Shown: positions 41,856 to 49,732 of the stretch, piece after piece
Layout: each line of letters begins with the position of its first letter
Numbering within the stretch: the first letter of the stretch is position 1
Assembly: GCF_001905795.1 (NCBI RefSeq)
Contig: NZ_LIXJ01000003.1
Location: 1 to 64,000, forward strand
Reading direction: 5' to 3'
DNA length: 64,000 nucleotides
Source of the DNA: Streptomyces sp. CB01580
GTDB lineage: Bacteria; Actinomycetota; Actinomycetes; Streptomycetales; Streptomycetaceae
Position numbers and translations under genes: made by a program
The notes under the pieces: model-generated
Seen by the model: the letters and a program-made list of their open reading frames with translations, nothing else
Databases searched by the model: none
Told to the model about the DNA's origin: nothing

Positions 41856-42251
41856 TCACTCCGGGCAGAGGGTCTTGCGCAGCGCAGCGTTCAACGCCTT
41901 GCCCTGCTCGTCCGTGAGCGGCCGGGAATCGTTCCCGAACCGCTGAGCCGCAGCCCAGCCCGGCTTCTTGCTGCCCTTCAGCGAGGCGCACTGGTTCCGC
42001 CCGGCATCGATGGCCTTTTGCTCGTCCACCACGAGTTGCGGGTCCACTGCCGCGATGGCGTCTAGGTACGCGTCGCGGGCGTCGCCGGTCGGCTCGGGCG
42101 GGATGCCCGCGGCCTTCTCGGCCGCAGCGTGGTCGACGGTCTTCGTCGGCACTGGCGCGGGCTTATTCACGTCCGCCTCGCCGGTCGAGCATGCGGTGAG
42201 CGCGAGCAGCGCGGCAGCGGTGGTGGCGAGCAGGGCGGCGGGGCGTCTCAT
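41856..42251 (-). CDS. Phage-encoded lipoprotein
   Basis: The 131-aa product has a lipoprotein signal (MRRPAALLATTAAALLALTA with lipobox LTAC, Cys near 21), so it should be anchored on the outside of the cell membrane. The mature part (YLDAIAAVDPQLVVDEQKAI, RNQCASLKGS, TLCPE) resembles small DUF732-like actinobacterial domains with a Cys pair. Located between the early and late operons, it is a candidate lysogenic-conversion or superinfection-exclusion gene; this is inference. Confidence 0.75.
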   Translation of the reverse strand: MRRPAALLATTAAALLALTACSTGEADVNKPAPVPTKTVDHAAAEKAAGIPPEPTGDARDAYLDAIAAVDPQLVVDEQKAIDAGRNQCASLKGSKKPGWAAAQRFGNDSRPLTDEQGKALNAALRKTLCPE

Positions 42252-42669
42252 GTGCACTCTCCGTACTTGGGTCTGTGCCAGTGAGACAAGTGAGTTCCGT
42301 GAAGGGTTGTGCGGGAAGCGCGAAGACCCGCTGTGGTGGGGCGGGTCCGTGTTTGTCCGGGCATGCCGGGTGTGCCGCCCTTTCTGGCTGATCTGGTGCG
42401 TGGGTGCAAGCGCGGCAAGGTCCCGGTGCGGGCGATGGGTGGCTGGCCTGGGCGGTTTGGCTTGAGTGGTGGGCGACGGCATGTCGATCTGCACCGGTGC
42501 ATCCCCGTGATGCGCGGCCTGTCATCGGACAGGCCGTATCCGTGATTCCCGCCAGTTCCGAGGGCGGATTCAAGGTTTCCCGAAGGTTTCTTCAAGGTCG
42601 GTCGACCATGGTGGGGCAGCGTTAGGCCACTCAACTGCTCGTGCAACCTCACAGTGAATGGAGTTTGAC
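42252..42669. other. Intergenic region between divergent lipoprotein and secreted-protein genes
   Basis: No gene is supported. A hairpin CGGCCTGTC/GACAGGCCG lies near 42519-42540 and AAGGTTTC repeats occur near 42573-42594, probably part of the promoter area for the plus-strand gene. Confidence 0.4.
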
Positions 42670-43020
42670 GTGCCCATAAAGAGAGCCTTCGGTGCGCTCG
42701 GAGCGGCGACCGTTTTGAGCCTCAGCGCGCTATTGCTCACCGCGCCGGCAGCTCAAGCCGACAGTGGCAGAGGCTGTACCAAACTCACTGACAAGAGCGG
42801 CGGAACCGCAGAGGTATGCAAGACCTGGACCGCGACCGATAACGGCTACTACAAGGGAACCTGGTCGATCGGCGTCATGACGTCCTACACCTACGTGGAG
42901 CTCTCTAAGGATAAGGCCGTGTCGCAGGCCATTGGATCCAGTGGTTCCTACCCCCGCCTGAAGGAGTTCTGGATGCGTGCGTGCAGCAGTCTTGGGACTG
43001 GGTGCAGCGCCTGGTGGTAG
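42670..43020 (+). CDS. Small secreted protein, probable moron
   Basis: The 116-aa protein begins VPIKRAFGALGAATVLSLSA and has a Sec signal peptide ending near AQA-D (residue 31). The mature 85 residues contain four cysteines (GCTKL, EVCKTW, RACSS, TGCSAW) and aromatic beta-rich sequence (DNGYYKGTWSIGVMTSYTYV). GTG 42670 follows GGAG at 6 nt. It lies on the plus strand, opposite to the surrounding phage operons, so it can be expressed in the lysogen. Function is unknown; an effect on the host surface is plausible. Confidence 0.75.
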   Translation: MPIKRAFGALGAATVLSLSALLLTAPAAQADSGRGCTKLTDKSGGTAEVCKTWTATDNGYYKGTWSIGVMTSYTYVELSKDKAVSQAIGSSGSYPRLKEFWMRACSSLGTGCSAWW

Positions 43021-43362
43021 ATGAAGGCGGGTACAGCTTCGCCGCCATTGGTGAAGCGTGCGCCCGGCGTTGGAGGAGAACGCGAGGGTGAAGGCGACGG
43101 CGGGCGAGGGCTCGGCGGCGTCGCAGCTCGCCGACAGCTTGCCCTCTTATGCCCGCCGTCGGATTGGTCACGGTACGCGAACCGGCAAGGCTTGTGTAGC
43201 GCTTGGTCCAGGTGAGGTCCCGCCCTCCAAATCAGTGGGCGGGGTCTCGGTCCGTAGCGGCGTCGAGTCAGGAGCTTGGGTGGGACGGCTTCTGCGGTAC
43301 GGGCGGGGTCCGACATAGCGCCCTGTCTGACACGGTGGGGCGCGGTGTCGGTCGGGTTGGGG
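43021..43362. other. 340-base gap in the prophage
   Basis: I see no gene or clear repeat here. It separates the plus-strand secreted gene from the minus-strand early operon and may contain a terminator for both that I cannot define. Confidence 0.4.
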
Positions 43363-43722
43363 CTACGGCGTGGGCTGTCGGACGGGGTAGGGGCCGGGGA
43401 TGCGGCGGCCGACGCGGGGGATGGCGGGCCGGTCGGACTTGGCGTCATACGGCCTGGTCACGGCGGGTGCGCCGGTCGGACGCGGGGCAAGTTGGTAGGC
43501 GATCAGGAGGGGCGTTTCGCCCTCGGGGGCGGTGCCGTGTGCCCATGCGGTGCGGTAGATGTCGGCAAGCTGTCCGACGGCGGCGCGGACGGCTCCGGCG
43601 AAGTCGGCGCCGGTGGCCATGATGACGGCGAGGTCGTCGGACAGGGTGGCGTCTACGCGGATGCTGGGGCGTGATCCAGGCTTCGGCGGGGTGGTCTTCT
43701 GGGTAGGCTTGGCGGTGCTCAT
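43363..43722 (-). CDS. Early-region protein of unknown function (119 aa)
   Basis: The protein has a basic Pro/Thr-rich N-terminus (TAKPTQKTTPPKPGSR), a middle segment IRVDATLSDDLAVIMATGAD resembling small DNA-associated ribbon-helix-type phage proteins, and a Pro/Arg tail. It is the last gene of the early operon. Not recognised further. Confidence 0.55.
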   Translation of the reverse strand: MSTAKPTQKTTPPKPGSRPSIRVDATLSDDLAVIMATGADFAGAVRAAVGQLADIYRTAWAHGTAPEGETPLLIAYQLAPRPTGAPAVTRPYDAKSDRPAIPRVGRRIPGPYPVRQPTP

Positions 43723-43799
43723 GGTGGGGGTTGCTCCCGTCTGAGTAGTCGGCCCGCCCGGTGGTGACGTCACCGTGTGCGGGCCGCATCTGTGTGTGG

Positions 43800-44270
43800 C
43801 TACTGGTCGCTGGGGCGCGTGCGCCGGATCCGATAGACGTAGGACTCGGTCACGCCGAGATCTTCGGCGGTCTGGGCGGCGGTGACGCCGTGGTCCGCGT
43901 CCTGGTAGATGAGCCGGGGGGTGATGGCTGCGGCGGCCTCGGCGGCGAGGCGTAGCGCGCGCACCTCGCTGGTGTCGAGACGGTCGGCGAGGTGGTCGAG
44001 CAGGGCTGTGCGGGCGTCGGCGTCGTCAGCGGTGGCGGCCCACTCGTCGGCGATGGCGCGCACGGTCTCGAACGGGTCGCGGCCCTCGTCGGGGTTGCCC
44101 CCGGCCGCGATGATTTCGGCGCGGCGTTCCTGCTCGTACTCGTTCAGCATCGTGAGCATCTGCTCGGCGAGGCGCTGCCCGGCCGGGGTGGGTTCGAGGC
44201 GGGCTGGCTTTCGCATGGCGCGGCGGATGCTGCGCTGCTCCTCGGCCTGGTCCTGCTGCTCGTCGCTCAT
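43800..44270 (-). CDS. Helix-turn-helix protein of the early operon
   Basis: The 156-aa protein is acidic and helical, ending with a clear helix-turn-helix (about 125-156; VTAAQTAEDLGVTESYVYRI). It may be a late-gene activator or other regulator, given its location between the early and late operons. Confidence in DNA binding is moderate. Confidence 0.65.
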   Translation of the reverse strand: MSDEQQDQAEEQRSIRRAMRKPARLEPTPAGQRLAEQMLTMLNEYEQERRAEIIAAGGNPDEGRDPFETVRAIADEWAATADDADARTALLDHLADRLDTSEVRALRLAAEAAAAITPRLIYQDADHGVTAAQTAEDLGVTESYVYRIRRTRPSDQ

Positions 44271-44323
44271 CTCTGGTGTCTCCTGTGGTAGGGGCCTGCC
44301 CCGGGCGGGGCGGGCCGCGCTGG

Positions 44324-44779
44324 TCATGCGAATAGGGCGCCCTGTTCGCGGTCGAGGGGGAACAGCGCGGGCGCGGCGGCCGTGGCGTGCTCGCCGATCC
44401 ACTCGCCCCGCCACGTGCCCTCGGTGGCCTCGGCCTCCGTGACCGGGGTGGCGTAGCGGGCCTCTTCTTCCGCGGCGGCGAGGTCGGCGGCGAGTGTTGT
44501 AGTTGTGCGGCCGGCGCGGTCGAGCCATGTACGGGCGGCGCGGGTCTCGGCCGTGGTGTGAAGGGCTCGGTTGATCAGGGTCGCCTCGGCGAACGCGCTG
44601 ATGTATCGGAGTGCGGCGGTCGACACAGGCGTGATCACGAGGGTTCGGCCGCGTCCGCGGTGTCCGGCGTCGAGGGCGGCGCGGATGTCGGGTGCGGCTG
44701 GGTCTGCGGCAGCGGGGCCGTTGGTGAGGTCGGCGGCGGCGAGGTGGTCGGCGAGTGCGCCGGGGATGGTGACCTGCAT
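44324..44779 (-). CDS. Early-region protein, 151 aa
   Basis: The protein (MQVTIPGALADHLAAADLTN..., LVITPVSTAALRYISAFAEA) is helical and Ala-rich, with a Trp-rich end (EGTWRGEWIGEH). I do not recognise a family. ATG 44779 is the first start of this three-gene block, upstream of which lies an AAGTT-repeat promoter region. Confidence 0.55.
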   Translation of the reverse strand: MQVTIPGALADHLAAADLTNGPAAADPAAPDIRAALDAGHRGRGRTLVITPVSTAALRYISAFAEATLINRALHTTAETRAARTWLDRAGRTTTTLAADLAAAEEEARYATPVTEAEATEGTWRGEWIGEHATAAAPALFPLDREQGALFA

Positions 44780-44836
44780 GGGGGTGCTCCCGTGGTCGGT
44801 GTGGTGCCGGGTGACGTCCGGCACACACGACTGTAC

Positions 44837-44900
44837 CAAGTTCTGAACCAAGTTAACGGGAGTGGCATGGTTACCAACCCTGCTCACTACTCGCTAAGTT
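44837..44900. promoter_or_regulatory. AAGTT-repeat promoter/operator region
   Basis: ACCAAGTTCTGAACCAAGTTAAC carries direct repeats of CCAAGTT (44839, 44853), with another CTAAGTTGG near 44894, between divergent genes at 44779 (minus) and 44984 (plus). The AT content stands out in GC-rich DNA. Confidence 0.4.
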
Positions 44901-44929
44901 GGATCGGTCTTCACCTCTGCTTGGGGGGA

Positions 44930-44962
44930 GGGGCCGCGCCGTTCAACCGACGGCGCGGCCCC
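44930..44962 (+). promoter_or_regulatory. Leader hairpin before a 41-aa gene
   Basis: GGGGCCGCGCCGT pairs perfectly with ACGGCGCGGCCCC around TCAACCG, ending 22 bp before the start of the small plus-strand gene. It could be a terminator for upstream RNA or an attenuator. Confidence 0.5.
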
Positions 44963-44983
44963 CCAAATCAGGGAGGAGGAGAT

Positions 44984-45109
44984 ATGGCCGACCAGTCGTC
45001 GACCAAGAGGTCAAAGTTCTTGCGTGAGATGGCTGCGCGCGTGGCTGTCGCATTGAGCGTTCGCGCTCTATGGGCAGTCATCGTGGAACTGTTTCGCGGT
45101 GATCTTTGA
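44984..45109 (+). CDS. 41-aa basic peptide gene
   Basis: The peptide (MADQSSTKRSKFLREMAARV, then AVALSVRALWAVIVELFRGD) has a basic N-terminus and one hydrophobic amphipathic helix (about 18-38). GGAGGAGG lies just upstream, the strongest ribosome site in the area. It is on the plus strand within minus-strand operons, like the secreted-protein gene. It could be a toxin-like or membrane-acting peptide; this is a guess from composition. Confidence 0.5.
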   Translation: MADQSSTKRSKFLREMAARVAVALSVRALWAVIVELFRGDL

Positions 45110-45169
45110 CGATCGCTGTGTAGCGATACCGCGGCGGATGGGTGTACCCCCCTTCCCACCCGCCGCGAT

Positions 45170-45994
45170 TCAGCGCGTGGCCTCCAGCGCGCTCCACAGC
45201 CCGATTAGGTCGGCGCCCTTCCACTTCCTGCGGTGGCGCTCATCGAGCGGGGTAGGCGCTGTGCATTCGCCACCGGTCGAGCAGGTCACTTCGGGTTCGC
45301 CGCCGGGCCCCGTAAAGCCGACCAGTTGCCCGCCGCACCACGGGCATGGATCGTCGAGCGTTGTCCTCCGCCCGTCCCTGCCGAGGGCCCGCTCGACCGT
45401 ACTGCGCGCGCGGGCGGCCGTCGCCGCGACGTGGTCGAGCAGCAGCGGCGGTATCGGCGTGAACAGGTCGCCGTACTCCTCGCCGAGAGCCCGCCCTTCC
45501 AGCCACACGGCGGCCCAATGCAGTCCGTACGCGCGGCTACCGGGCGAGGTGGCGGCTTGGTACTGCCACCGGGCTGGGTTCTGCCGGTCGGCGACGTCCT
45601 CACGTATGACGGTGCGCGGGGGTATCGAGCGCAGCGCGACGCGCGTCCGGCGTACGGGGCGCTGCACCTGCTCGGCGACCTGATCGGCGAGGGCGAATAG
45701 TTCACGCTCGACATCGAGGGCGGCGTCGAGGGCGGTGAGGTTCACGGGGGCAGGGTGCTCGCGGAGGATGAGCGGCGGGCGGCCGACGCCCGGCTCGGCC
45801 TGGTCGGGGTCGTCGGCGGCGGGCTGGTCGAGGAACCCGCGGCACTCGCGCGGCGGCCACTCGGTGGCTGGCGGGCGGGCGATGGCGGCGAGCAGATCGC
45901 CCCACTGCTCGCGCACGGCGGTGAGGTCGGCGGCGGCCTGGCAGCGGGTGAGGTAGTCGGCGGCGTCGGGGCGTATGGCGGTCGGGGTGTGCAT
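45170..45994 (-). CDS. Early-region protein with C-terminal zinc ribbon
   Basis: The 274-aa protein has a helical N-terminal two thirds and a C-terminal CPWCGGQLVGF...EVTCSTGGEC segment that can bind zinc (about 215-245). It is common in actinophage early operons and is not functionally assigned. ATG 45994 follows AGCAGC with a weak ribosome site. Confidence 0.65.
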   Translation of the reverse strand: MHTPTAIRPDAADYLTRCQAAADLTAVREQWGDLLAAIARPPATEWPPRECRGFLDQPAADDPDQAEPGVGRPPLILREHPAPVNLTALDAALDVERELFALADQVAEQVQRPVRRTRVALRSIPPRTVIREDVADRQNPARWQYQAATSPGSRAYGLHWAAVWLEGRALGEEYGDLFTPIPPLLLDHVAATAARARSTVERALGRDGRRTTLDDPCPWCGGQLVGFTGPGGEPEVTCSTGGECTAPTPLDERHRRKWKGADLIGLWSALEATR

Positions 45995-46050
45995 GGGGTG
46001 CTGCTCCTGGTGGTGCGGGCCGCCCCGTGGCGGGCGGGGCGGCCGGGCGA

Positions 46051-46506
46051 TCACTGGCATTCGGGGCCGGGGCGGGTGACCTGGTGGATGTGGAACCGGT
46101 TGCGGCACTCGATCGGCTGCGGCTCCGGGGTGTTGAGGTGGGTGGTCTGCTCAGCGAGGAATGCACGGATGCGGGTGGCACGGTCCTGGCGCTGCGCCTC
46201 GGCGGTCCGGTACGCGCGCAGCTGCTCGCGCGCGTCGGCGGCGTCCTGCTCGGCCTCGCGGATCGCGTCGTGTGCGGCGGCCAGCTGGGCGATGAAGCGC
46301 TCGATGCGGCGTTGCTGCCCGTTGATGGTGCGCCGCAGATCGTCGGACTCTCGTAGCTCGGCCTCGACGTGAGCGCGAAGGAGGGGGCGTTCGGTGTCGG
46401 TGAGTACGCCGCGGTCGGACCGTGAGAGGAGGTGGGCCAGCACCTCGCGGCGCTGCTCGCGCTCGGCGGCGCGGCGGCGCCGGTAGGCCATGGTGCGGCG
46501 GGCCAT
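46051..46506 (-). CDS. Coiled-coil early protein
   Basis: The 151-aa product has a basic N-terminus (MARRTMAYRRRRAAEREQRR) and a long coiled coil (about 55-115; RRIERFIAQLAAAHDAIREA). The start overlaps the stop of the preceding gene (ATG within 46506). Function is unknown. A GC-rich hairpin (46018-46045) follows it. Confidence 0.6.
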   Translation of the reverse strand: MARRTMAYRRRRAAEREQRREVLAHLLSRSDRGVLTDTERPLLRAHVEAELRESDDLRRTINGQQRRIERFIAQLAAAHDAIREAEQDAADAREQLRAYRTAEAQRQDRATRIRAFLAEQTTHLNTPEPQPIECRNRFHIHQVTRPGPECQ

Positions 46507-46727
46507 CAGACACGCTCCCACGTCGTCGTGGCCTTCTCGATGTGACCAGTGGCGCTCCCGCCACTGCATGCCATGCGGTTGGTCCAGAACGTGACGCGGG
46601 CGCGGGCGGCGGCGGGCTTGGCGTACGGGCCTTCGTGCTCGGTCCACTGCTGCCCGTTGCGGTTGGTGAACTGGATGACGGCGCGGTAGACGTCGCCGTT
46701 GCGGTCGGCTCCGATGTTGCGTGCCAT
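46506..46727 (-). CDS. 73-aa early protein
   Basis: MARNIGADRNGDVYRAVIQF is followed by WTEHEGPYAKPAAARARVTF, a compact beta-alpha protein. Not recognised. It overlaps the next gene start by one base, so translation is coupled. Confidence 0.6.
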   Translation of the reverse strand: MARNIGADRNGDVYRAVIQFTNRNGQQWTEHEGPYAKPAAARARVTFWTNRMACSGGSATGHIEKATTTWERV

Positions 46728-46782
46728 GGGGTGTGCTCCGGGGTGGTGGGGGCGCCGCGCGGGTGGCGGCGCCCCGGGGTGG

Positions 46783-46932
46783 TCAGTGCTGCGGGGTGTG
46801 GCAGTGCCCGGTGTGGCAGCGGGTTTCGCCGCTGCTGACGAGGTGGACGTGGTGGCCGTCGGCGGCGAGGCGGTCGGCCTCGGCGCGGGTGGCGTTGGTG
46901 CGGCCGTACCGGCGGGGCGAGGCGGAGTTCAT
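46783..46932 (-). CDS. 49-aa His/Cys-rich protein
   Basis: MNSASPRRYGRTNATRAEAD precedes a metal-binding-like tail, HHVHLV then RCHTGHCHTPQH. ATG 46932 overlaps the upstream stop (ATGA). A 10-bp GC hairpin (46750-46776) follows. Function unknown. Confidence 0.6.
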   Translation of the reverse strand: MNSASPRRYGRTNATRAEADRLAADGHHVHLVSSGETRCHTGHCHTPQH

Positions 46933-47735
46933 CGGCCGGCCTGCTTGATGACGACGATCAGGTTGTCGGCTACGTCGGCGTGGTCGTCGAGGTCGCCCGC
47001 TTCGTCGCGGTACTGGTCGAGGGCGGTCTCAATACGGGTGGTGAGGGTGTCGTCCGACACGGGGTCGGGGCCGTCGTCGGCGTCGCTCACGGCGGTGAGC
47101 AGCTGCTTGACGGTGATGGTGTGGTAGCCGGGGCGGCCGTTGCACAGCTGCTCAACGGCGTTAAGGCGGCGGGCGTACCGGCGGGCGGTGTCCTCGGGGC
47201 GCTCGGTGCCGTCAACGGGCTGCTCCAGCTCGGGCACGGCGTGTTCGGCGCGCGCCTCCCAGGACAACCCGGCCAGCTGCTCGTTGGTCACGTAGTGGTC
47301 GCCGAGGCGGCGCAGCAGCTTGACGGCGTCGCCGCGGCCCGGGTCGCATTCGTAGTCCTGGGGCAGGGCCTCGATGGCGTCGGCCCCGGCGAGCAGCGCG
47401 GCGGACCGGAGCAGCGGGGAAGCGGCCGTCAGCACGGCGTCGGCAAGCGACTCGTACGGGGCCATGAACGTGGTGCTCGGGTGGTCCTTCACGGCCTGGA
47501 TCGCTGCGGCGCGGGCGGCGTCCTGGTCGGCGTCCTCGTCGGGGAGGTTGGCGGCGACGTGGCCGAGCAGCGCGTCGAGACCGGCCGGGCGGCCGAGTGC
47601 GCGGTGCATGCTGTCGGCGGCCTGAGCCGCGGTGGGCAGCGTTGCGGCGTTGCGGGCGGCGTTCTCGGCGGCCTCAGCAGCGGTCAACCCCGGGGCGGCG
47701 GTCGGCTGGTGCTTGGCGGGCGGGGTGTCGTTCAC
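46929..47735 (-). CDS. Early-region protein, 268 aa
   Basis: A helical Ala/Asp-rich protein with the segments FMAPYESLADAVLTAASPLL and YHTITVKQLLTAVSDADDGP. I recognise no catalytic motif. It lies between SSB and small Cys-rich proteins in the replication/recombination block. Confidence 0.6.
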   Translation of the reverse strand: MNDTPPAKHQPTAAPGLTAAEAAENAARNAATLPTAAQAADSMHRALGRPAGLDALLGHVAANLPDEDADQDAARAAAIQAVKDHPSTTFMAPYESLADAVLTAASPLLRSAALLAGADAIEALPQDYECDPGRGDAVKLLRRLGDHYVTNEQLAGLSWEARAEHAVPELEQPVDGTERPEDTARRYARRLNAVEQLCNGRPGYHTITVKQLLTAVSDADDGPDPVSDDTLTTRIETALDQYRDEAGDLDDHADVADNLIVVIKQAGR

Positions 47736-47811
47736 GAGGGGTCCTCTCGGGTTGTGGTGCGCGGGGTGCTCGCGCGCGCGGTTGGGGCCGCGTCCGGACG
47801 TCGGCCGGTCG

Positions 47812-48294
47812 TCAGAACGGGGGTTCGTCGCTGTAGCCCTGCTGCTGGGCCCAGGGGTCGTGGGCGGGCTGCTGGGCGCCGTATCCGCCGTTGCTGGGCT
47901 GCTGCTGACGCTGCGCCGGGCCCTGGTTGCCGTTGGTCTTGGTCACGGCGGCGGTGGCGTTCTTCAGCGACGGGCCGACCTCGTCGACGTCCAGCTCGTA
48001 GACGGTGCGCTTGACGCCTTCGCGGTCCTCGTAGGAGCGCTGCTTGAGTCGGCCTTGGGCGATGACGCGCATGCCGCGGGTGAGGGATTCGGTGGCGTTC
48101 TCGGCGGCTTGGCGCCAGACGGAGCAGGTGAGGAACAGGGCGTCGCCGTCCTTCCACTCGTTGGTCTGCCGGTCGAAGGTGCGCGGGGTGGATGCGATGC
48201 GGAATTTGGCGACCGCTGCGCCGGACGGGGTGAAGCGAAGTTCGGGGTCGTCGACGAGGTTGCCGACGACGGTGATGACGGTTTCGCCTGCCAT
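47812..48294 (-). CDS. ssb: Single-stranded DNA-binding protein
   Basis: The 160-aa protein has an SSB OB-fold (about 4-110; [40 protein letters not shown]) followed by a Gln/Gly/Asn-rich linker and the acidic tip DEPPF, which recruits partner proteins. It protects ssDNA during phage replication and ERF-mediated annealing. The host has its own SSB, so this is the phage copy. Confidence 0.92.
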   Translation of the reverse strand: MAGETVITVVGNLVDDPELRFTPSGAAVAKFRIASTPRTFDRQTNEWKDGDALFLTCSVWRQAAENATESLTRGMRVIAQGRLKQRSYEDREGVKRTVYELDVDEVGPSLKNATAAVTKTNGNQGPAQRQQQPSNGGYGAQQPAHDPWAQQQGYSDEPPF

Positions 48295-48297
48295 GGG

Positions 48298-48786
48298 TTA
48301 CGCGGCCTGCCTTTCGGTGGTGTGGGTGGGGTGGAGCTGGGTGACGGTGGCTTGGGTGGTGGGGCGTCGGCGGCATGCGCGGCAGCGGCGCCATCCGGCC
48401 GGGGTGATGTACGTGTTCGCGGTGTCGTAGGCGTGGCCGCGGGGGCAGTGCGTGGCGCGTGCGGCGCGGGCGGTGGGGCCGTCGGACCGAAGCGTGTTGG
48501 TGCGGTGCGTGACGGGCTCCATGTGGCCGGGGTTCACGCAGTTCCGGCGGCGGCAGAGGTGGTCCAGTTCGAGGCCGGCCGGGACGGGCCCGACCAGCTG
48601 CTCGTACGACCAGCGGTGCGCACCAACGACGGTGGCGCCGTCGCGGAATCCGCCGTATCCGCGGTTGTTGGTGCCTGCGGTCCAGATCCAGCAGCGGCCG
48701 GGGGCCTGGCGGCGGAGGGAGAGCGGGCCGTCGAGGGCGACTTTCGACCAGTAGCGCCATGGGGCGGTGGGACGGGGGCGGGCCAT
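48298..48786 (-). CDS. HNH endonuclease
   Basis: The 162-aa protein has the HNH signature LELDHLCRRRNCVNPGHMEP (about 78-100) and additional zinc-binding Cys pairs (THCPRGH, CRACRR) near the C-terminus. It is 3 bp upstream of SSB. Such free-standing HNH enzymes in phages are homing nucleases or packaging helpers. It follows the operator-like inverted repeat at 48805, so it may be first in a transcription unit. Confidence 0.85.
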   Translation of the reverse strand: MARPRPTAPWRYWSKVALDGPLSLRRQAPGRCWIWTAGTNNRGYGGFRDGATVVGAHRWSYEQLVGPVPAGLELDHLCRRRNCVNPGHMEPVTHRTNTLRSDGPTARAARATHCPRGHAYDTANTYITPAGWRRCRACRRRPTTQATVTQLHPTHTTERQAA

Positions 48787-48804
48787 GGGGTCCTTCCTGA
48801 TCCG

Positions 48805-48844
48805 TTCTCTCCCGAGAAACGAACAGATTCGTTTCTTGGGAGAA
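48805..48844. promoter_or_regulatory. Operator-like inverted repeat O1
   Basis: TTCTCTCCCGAGAAACGAA and TTCGTTTCTTGGGAGAA face each other around CAGA, with 16 of 18 arm positions matching. It lies just upstream of the HNH-SSB unit and resembles half-sites near the repressor gene (54472 and 54733). Confidence 0.6.
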
Positions 48845-48875
48845 ATCTAGCATGCGCGAAAACGCTCGGGTTGCC

Positions 48876-49070
48876 CTATTCGGTCGGCGGCATCTTCTTG
48901 CTGGCCTGGTACTTCCGCAGCTCGGCAAGCAGGATGGCGCGGCGGCGGGCAGCTTCGAGCGGGTGCGTGGGCTCGGCGACCTCGGTCGGATCGTGGCGGC
49001 GGGGGCGGGCCTGGCCGAAAGTGCCGTCGGGGATCGTTTCGGCGGTGAGCGGGTCGACGTAGATCCTCAT
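48876..49070 (-). CDS. 64-aa early protein
   Basis: MRIYVDPLTAETIPDGTFGQ begins this protein; the C-terminal half is a basic helix (ARRRAILLAELRKYQASKK). Its start overlaps the upstream gene (ATGA). Function unknown. Confidence 0.6.
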   Translation of the reverse strand: MRIYVDPLTAETIPDGTFGQARPRRHDPTEVAEPTHPLEAARRRAILLAELRKYQASKKMPPTE

Positions 49071-49732
49071 GCGGCGGTCTCCTGTGCGGTGCGGGCGGCG
49101 TCGATGCGGCCGGGGTGGAAGTCGGTGCGGGGGCGTCCCGCGGTCTGGCAGCGCTGTCCGGCGGGGGCACGGCAGGCTCCCCAGGGGCAGGGGACGGTGT
49201 ACGGGTCGGGTTGTCCGGCAACGACCAGGCGGCGGCGCTCGGCGGCGACGGGCCGGTATTCGGCGAGGCGGGGCCTGTATCCGCCGAACTGGGCGAGGCG
49301 GTCGGCGTCGGCTTGTTCGCGTTCAGCGCGGGTGCCGGTGGGGAGTGCTGTGCGGGTCTGGGCGGGGGCCTGGCCGGTCTCGATGGCGTGGCGTGTGGTC
49401 ACCAGGGCGGCGCGGTAGGCGGCTTCGTCGTCGGGGTCGACGTTGGGGGTGGGGTCGACGTGGCGGGACAGGATGTCGCGGCGGAACGCGTGCCACGGGC
49501 GGCTGATGTCGGACGGCTGGATGCGGTAGGGCGACGTGGCGATGTGCTGGCGGACGGCCCATGCGGCGTTCCAGTCGCGGCCCTCGGGGTGCGGGGCGGT
49601 CGCGGGCACGTCGGCCAGTAGGTCGCACCACTGGGCAAGGCGTTCGTCGGCCTCGGCGTCGGTGGCGACGGTGAGGCGCGGGTCGAGGCGGACGGCATAG
49701 GCGATCAGGGCGGTGATCTCGCGGGGGTTCAC
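49067..49732 (-). CDS. Early protein with recombinase-like zinc-binding tail
   Basis: The 221-aa protein has a helical region resembling phage replication accessory proteins (PSDISRPWHAFRRDILSRHV) and a C-terminal CPWGACRAPAGQRCQTAGRP...FHPGR module. The same Cys/His pattern appears in the zinc domain of the recombinase pseudogene at 4763. GTG 49732 overlaps the upstream stop (GTGA). Confidence 0.65.
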   Translation of the reverse strand: MNPREITALIAYAVRLDPRLTVATDAEADERLAQWCDLLADVPATAPHPEGRDWNAAWAVRQHIATSPYRIQPSDISRPWHAFRRDILSRHVDPTPNVDPDDEAAYRAALVTTRHAIETGQAPAQTRTALPTGTRAEREQADADRLAQFGGYRPRLAEYRPVAAERRRLVVAGQPDPYTVPCPWGACRAPAGQRCQTAGRPRTDFHPGRIDAARTAQETAA

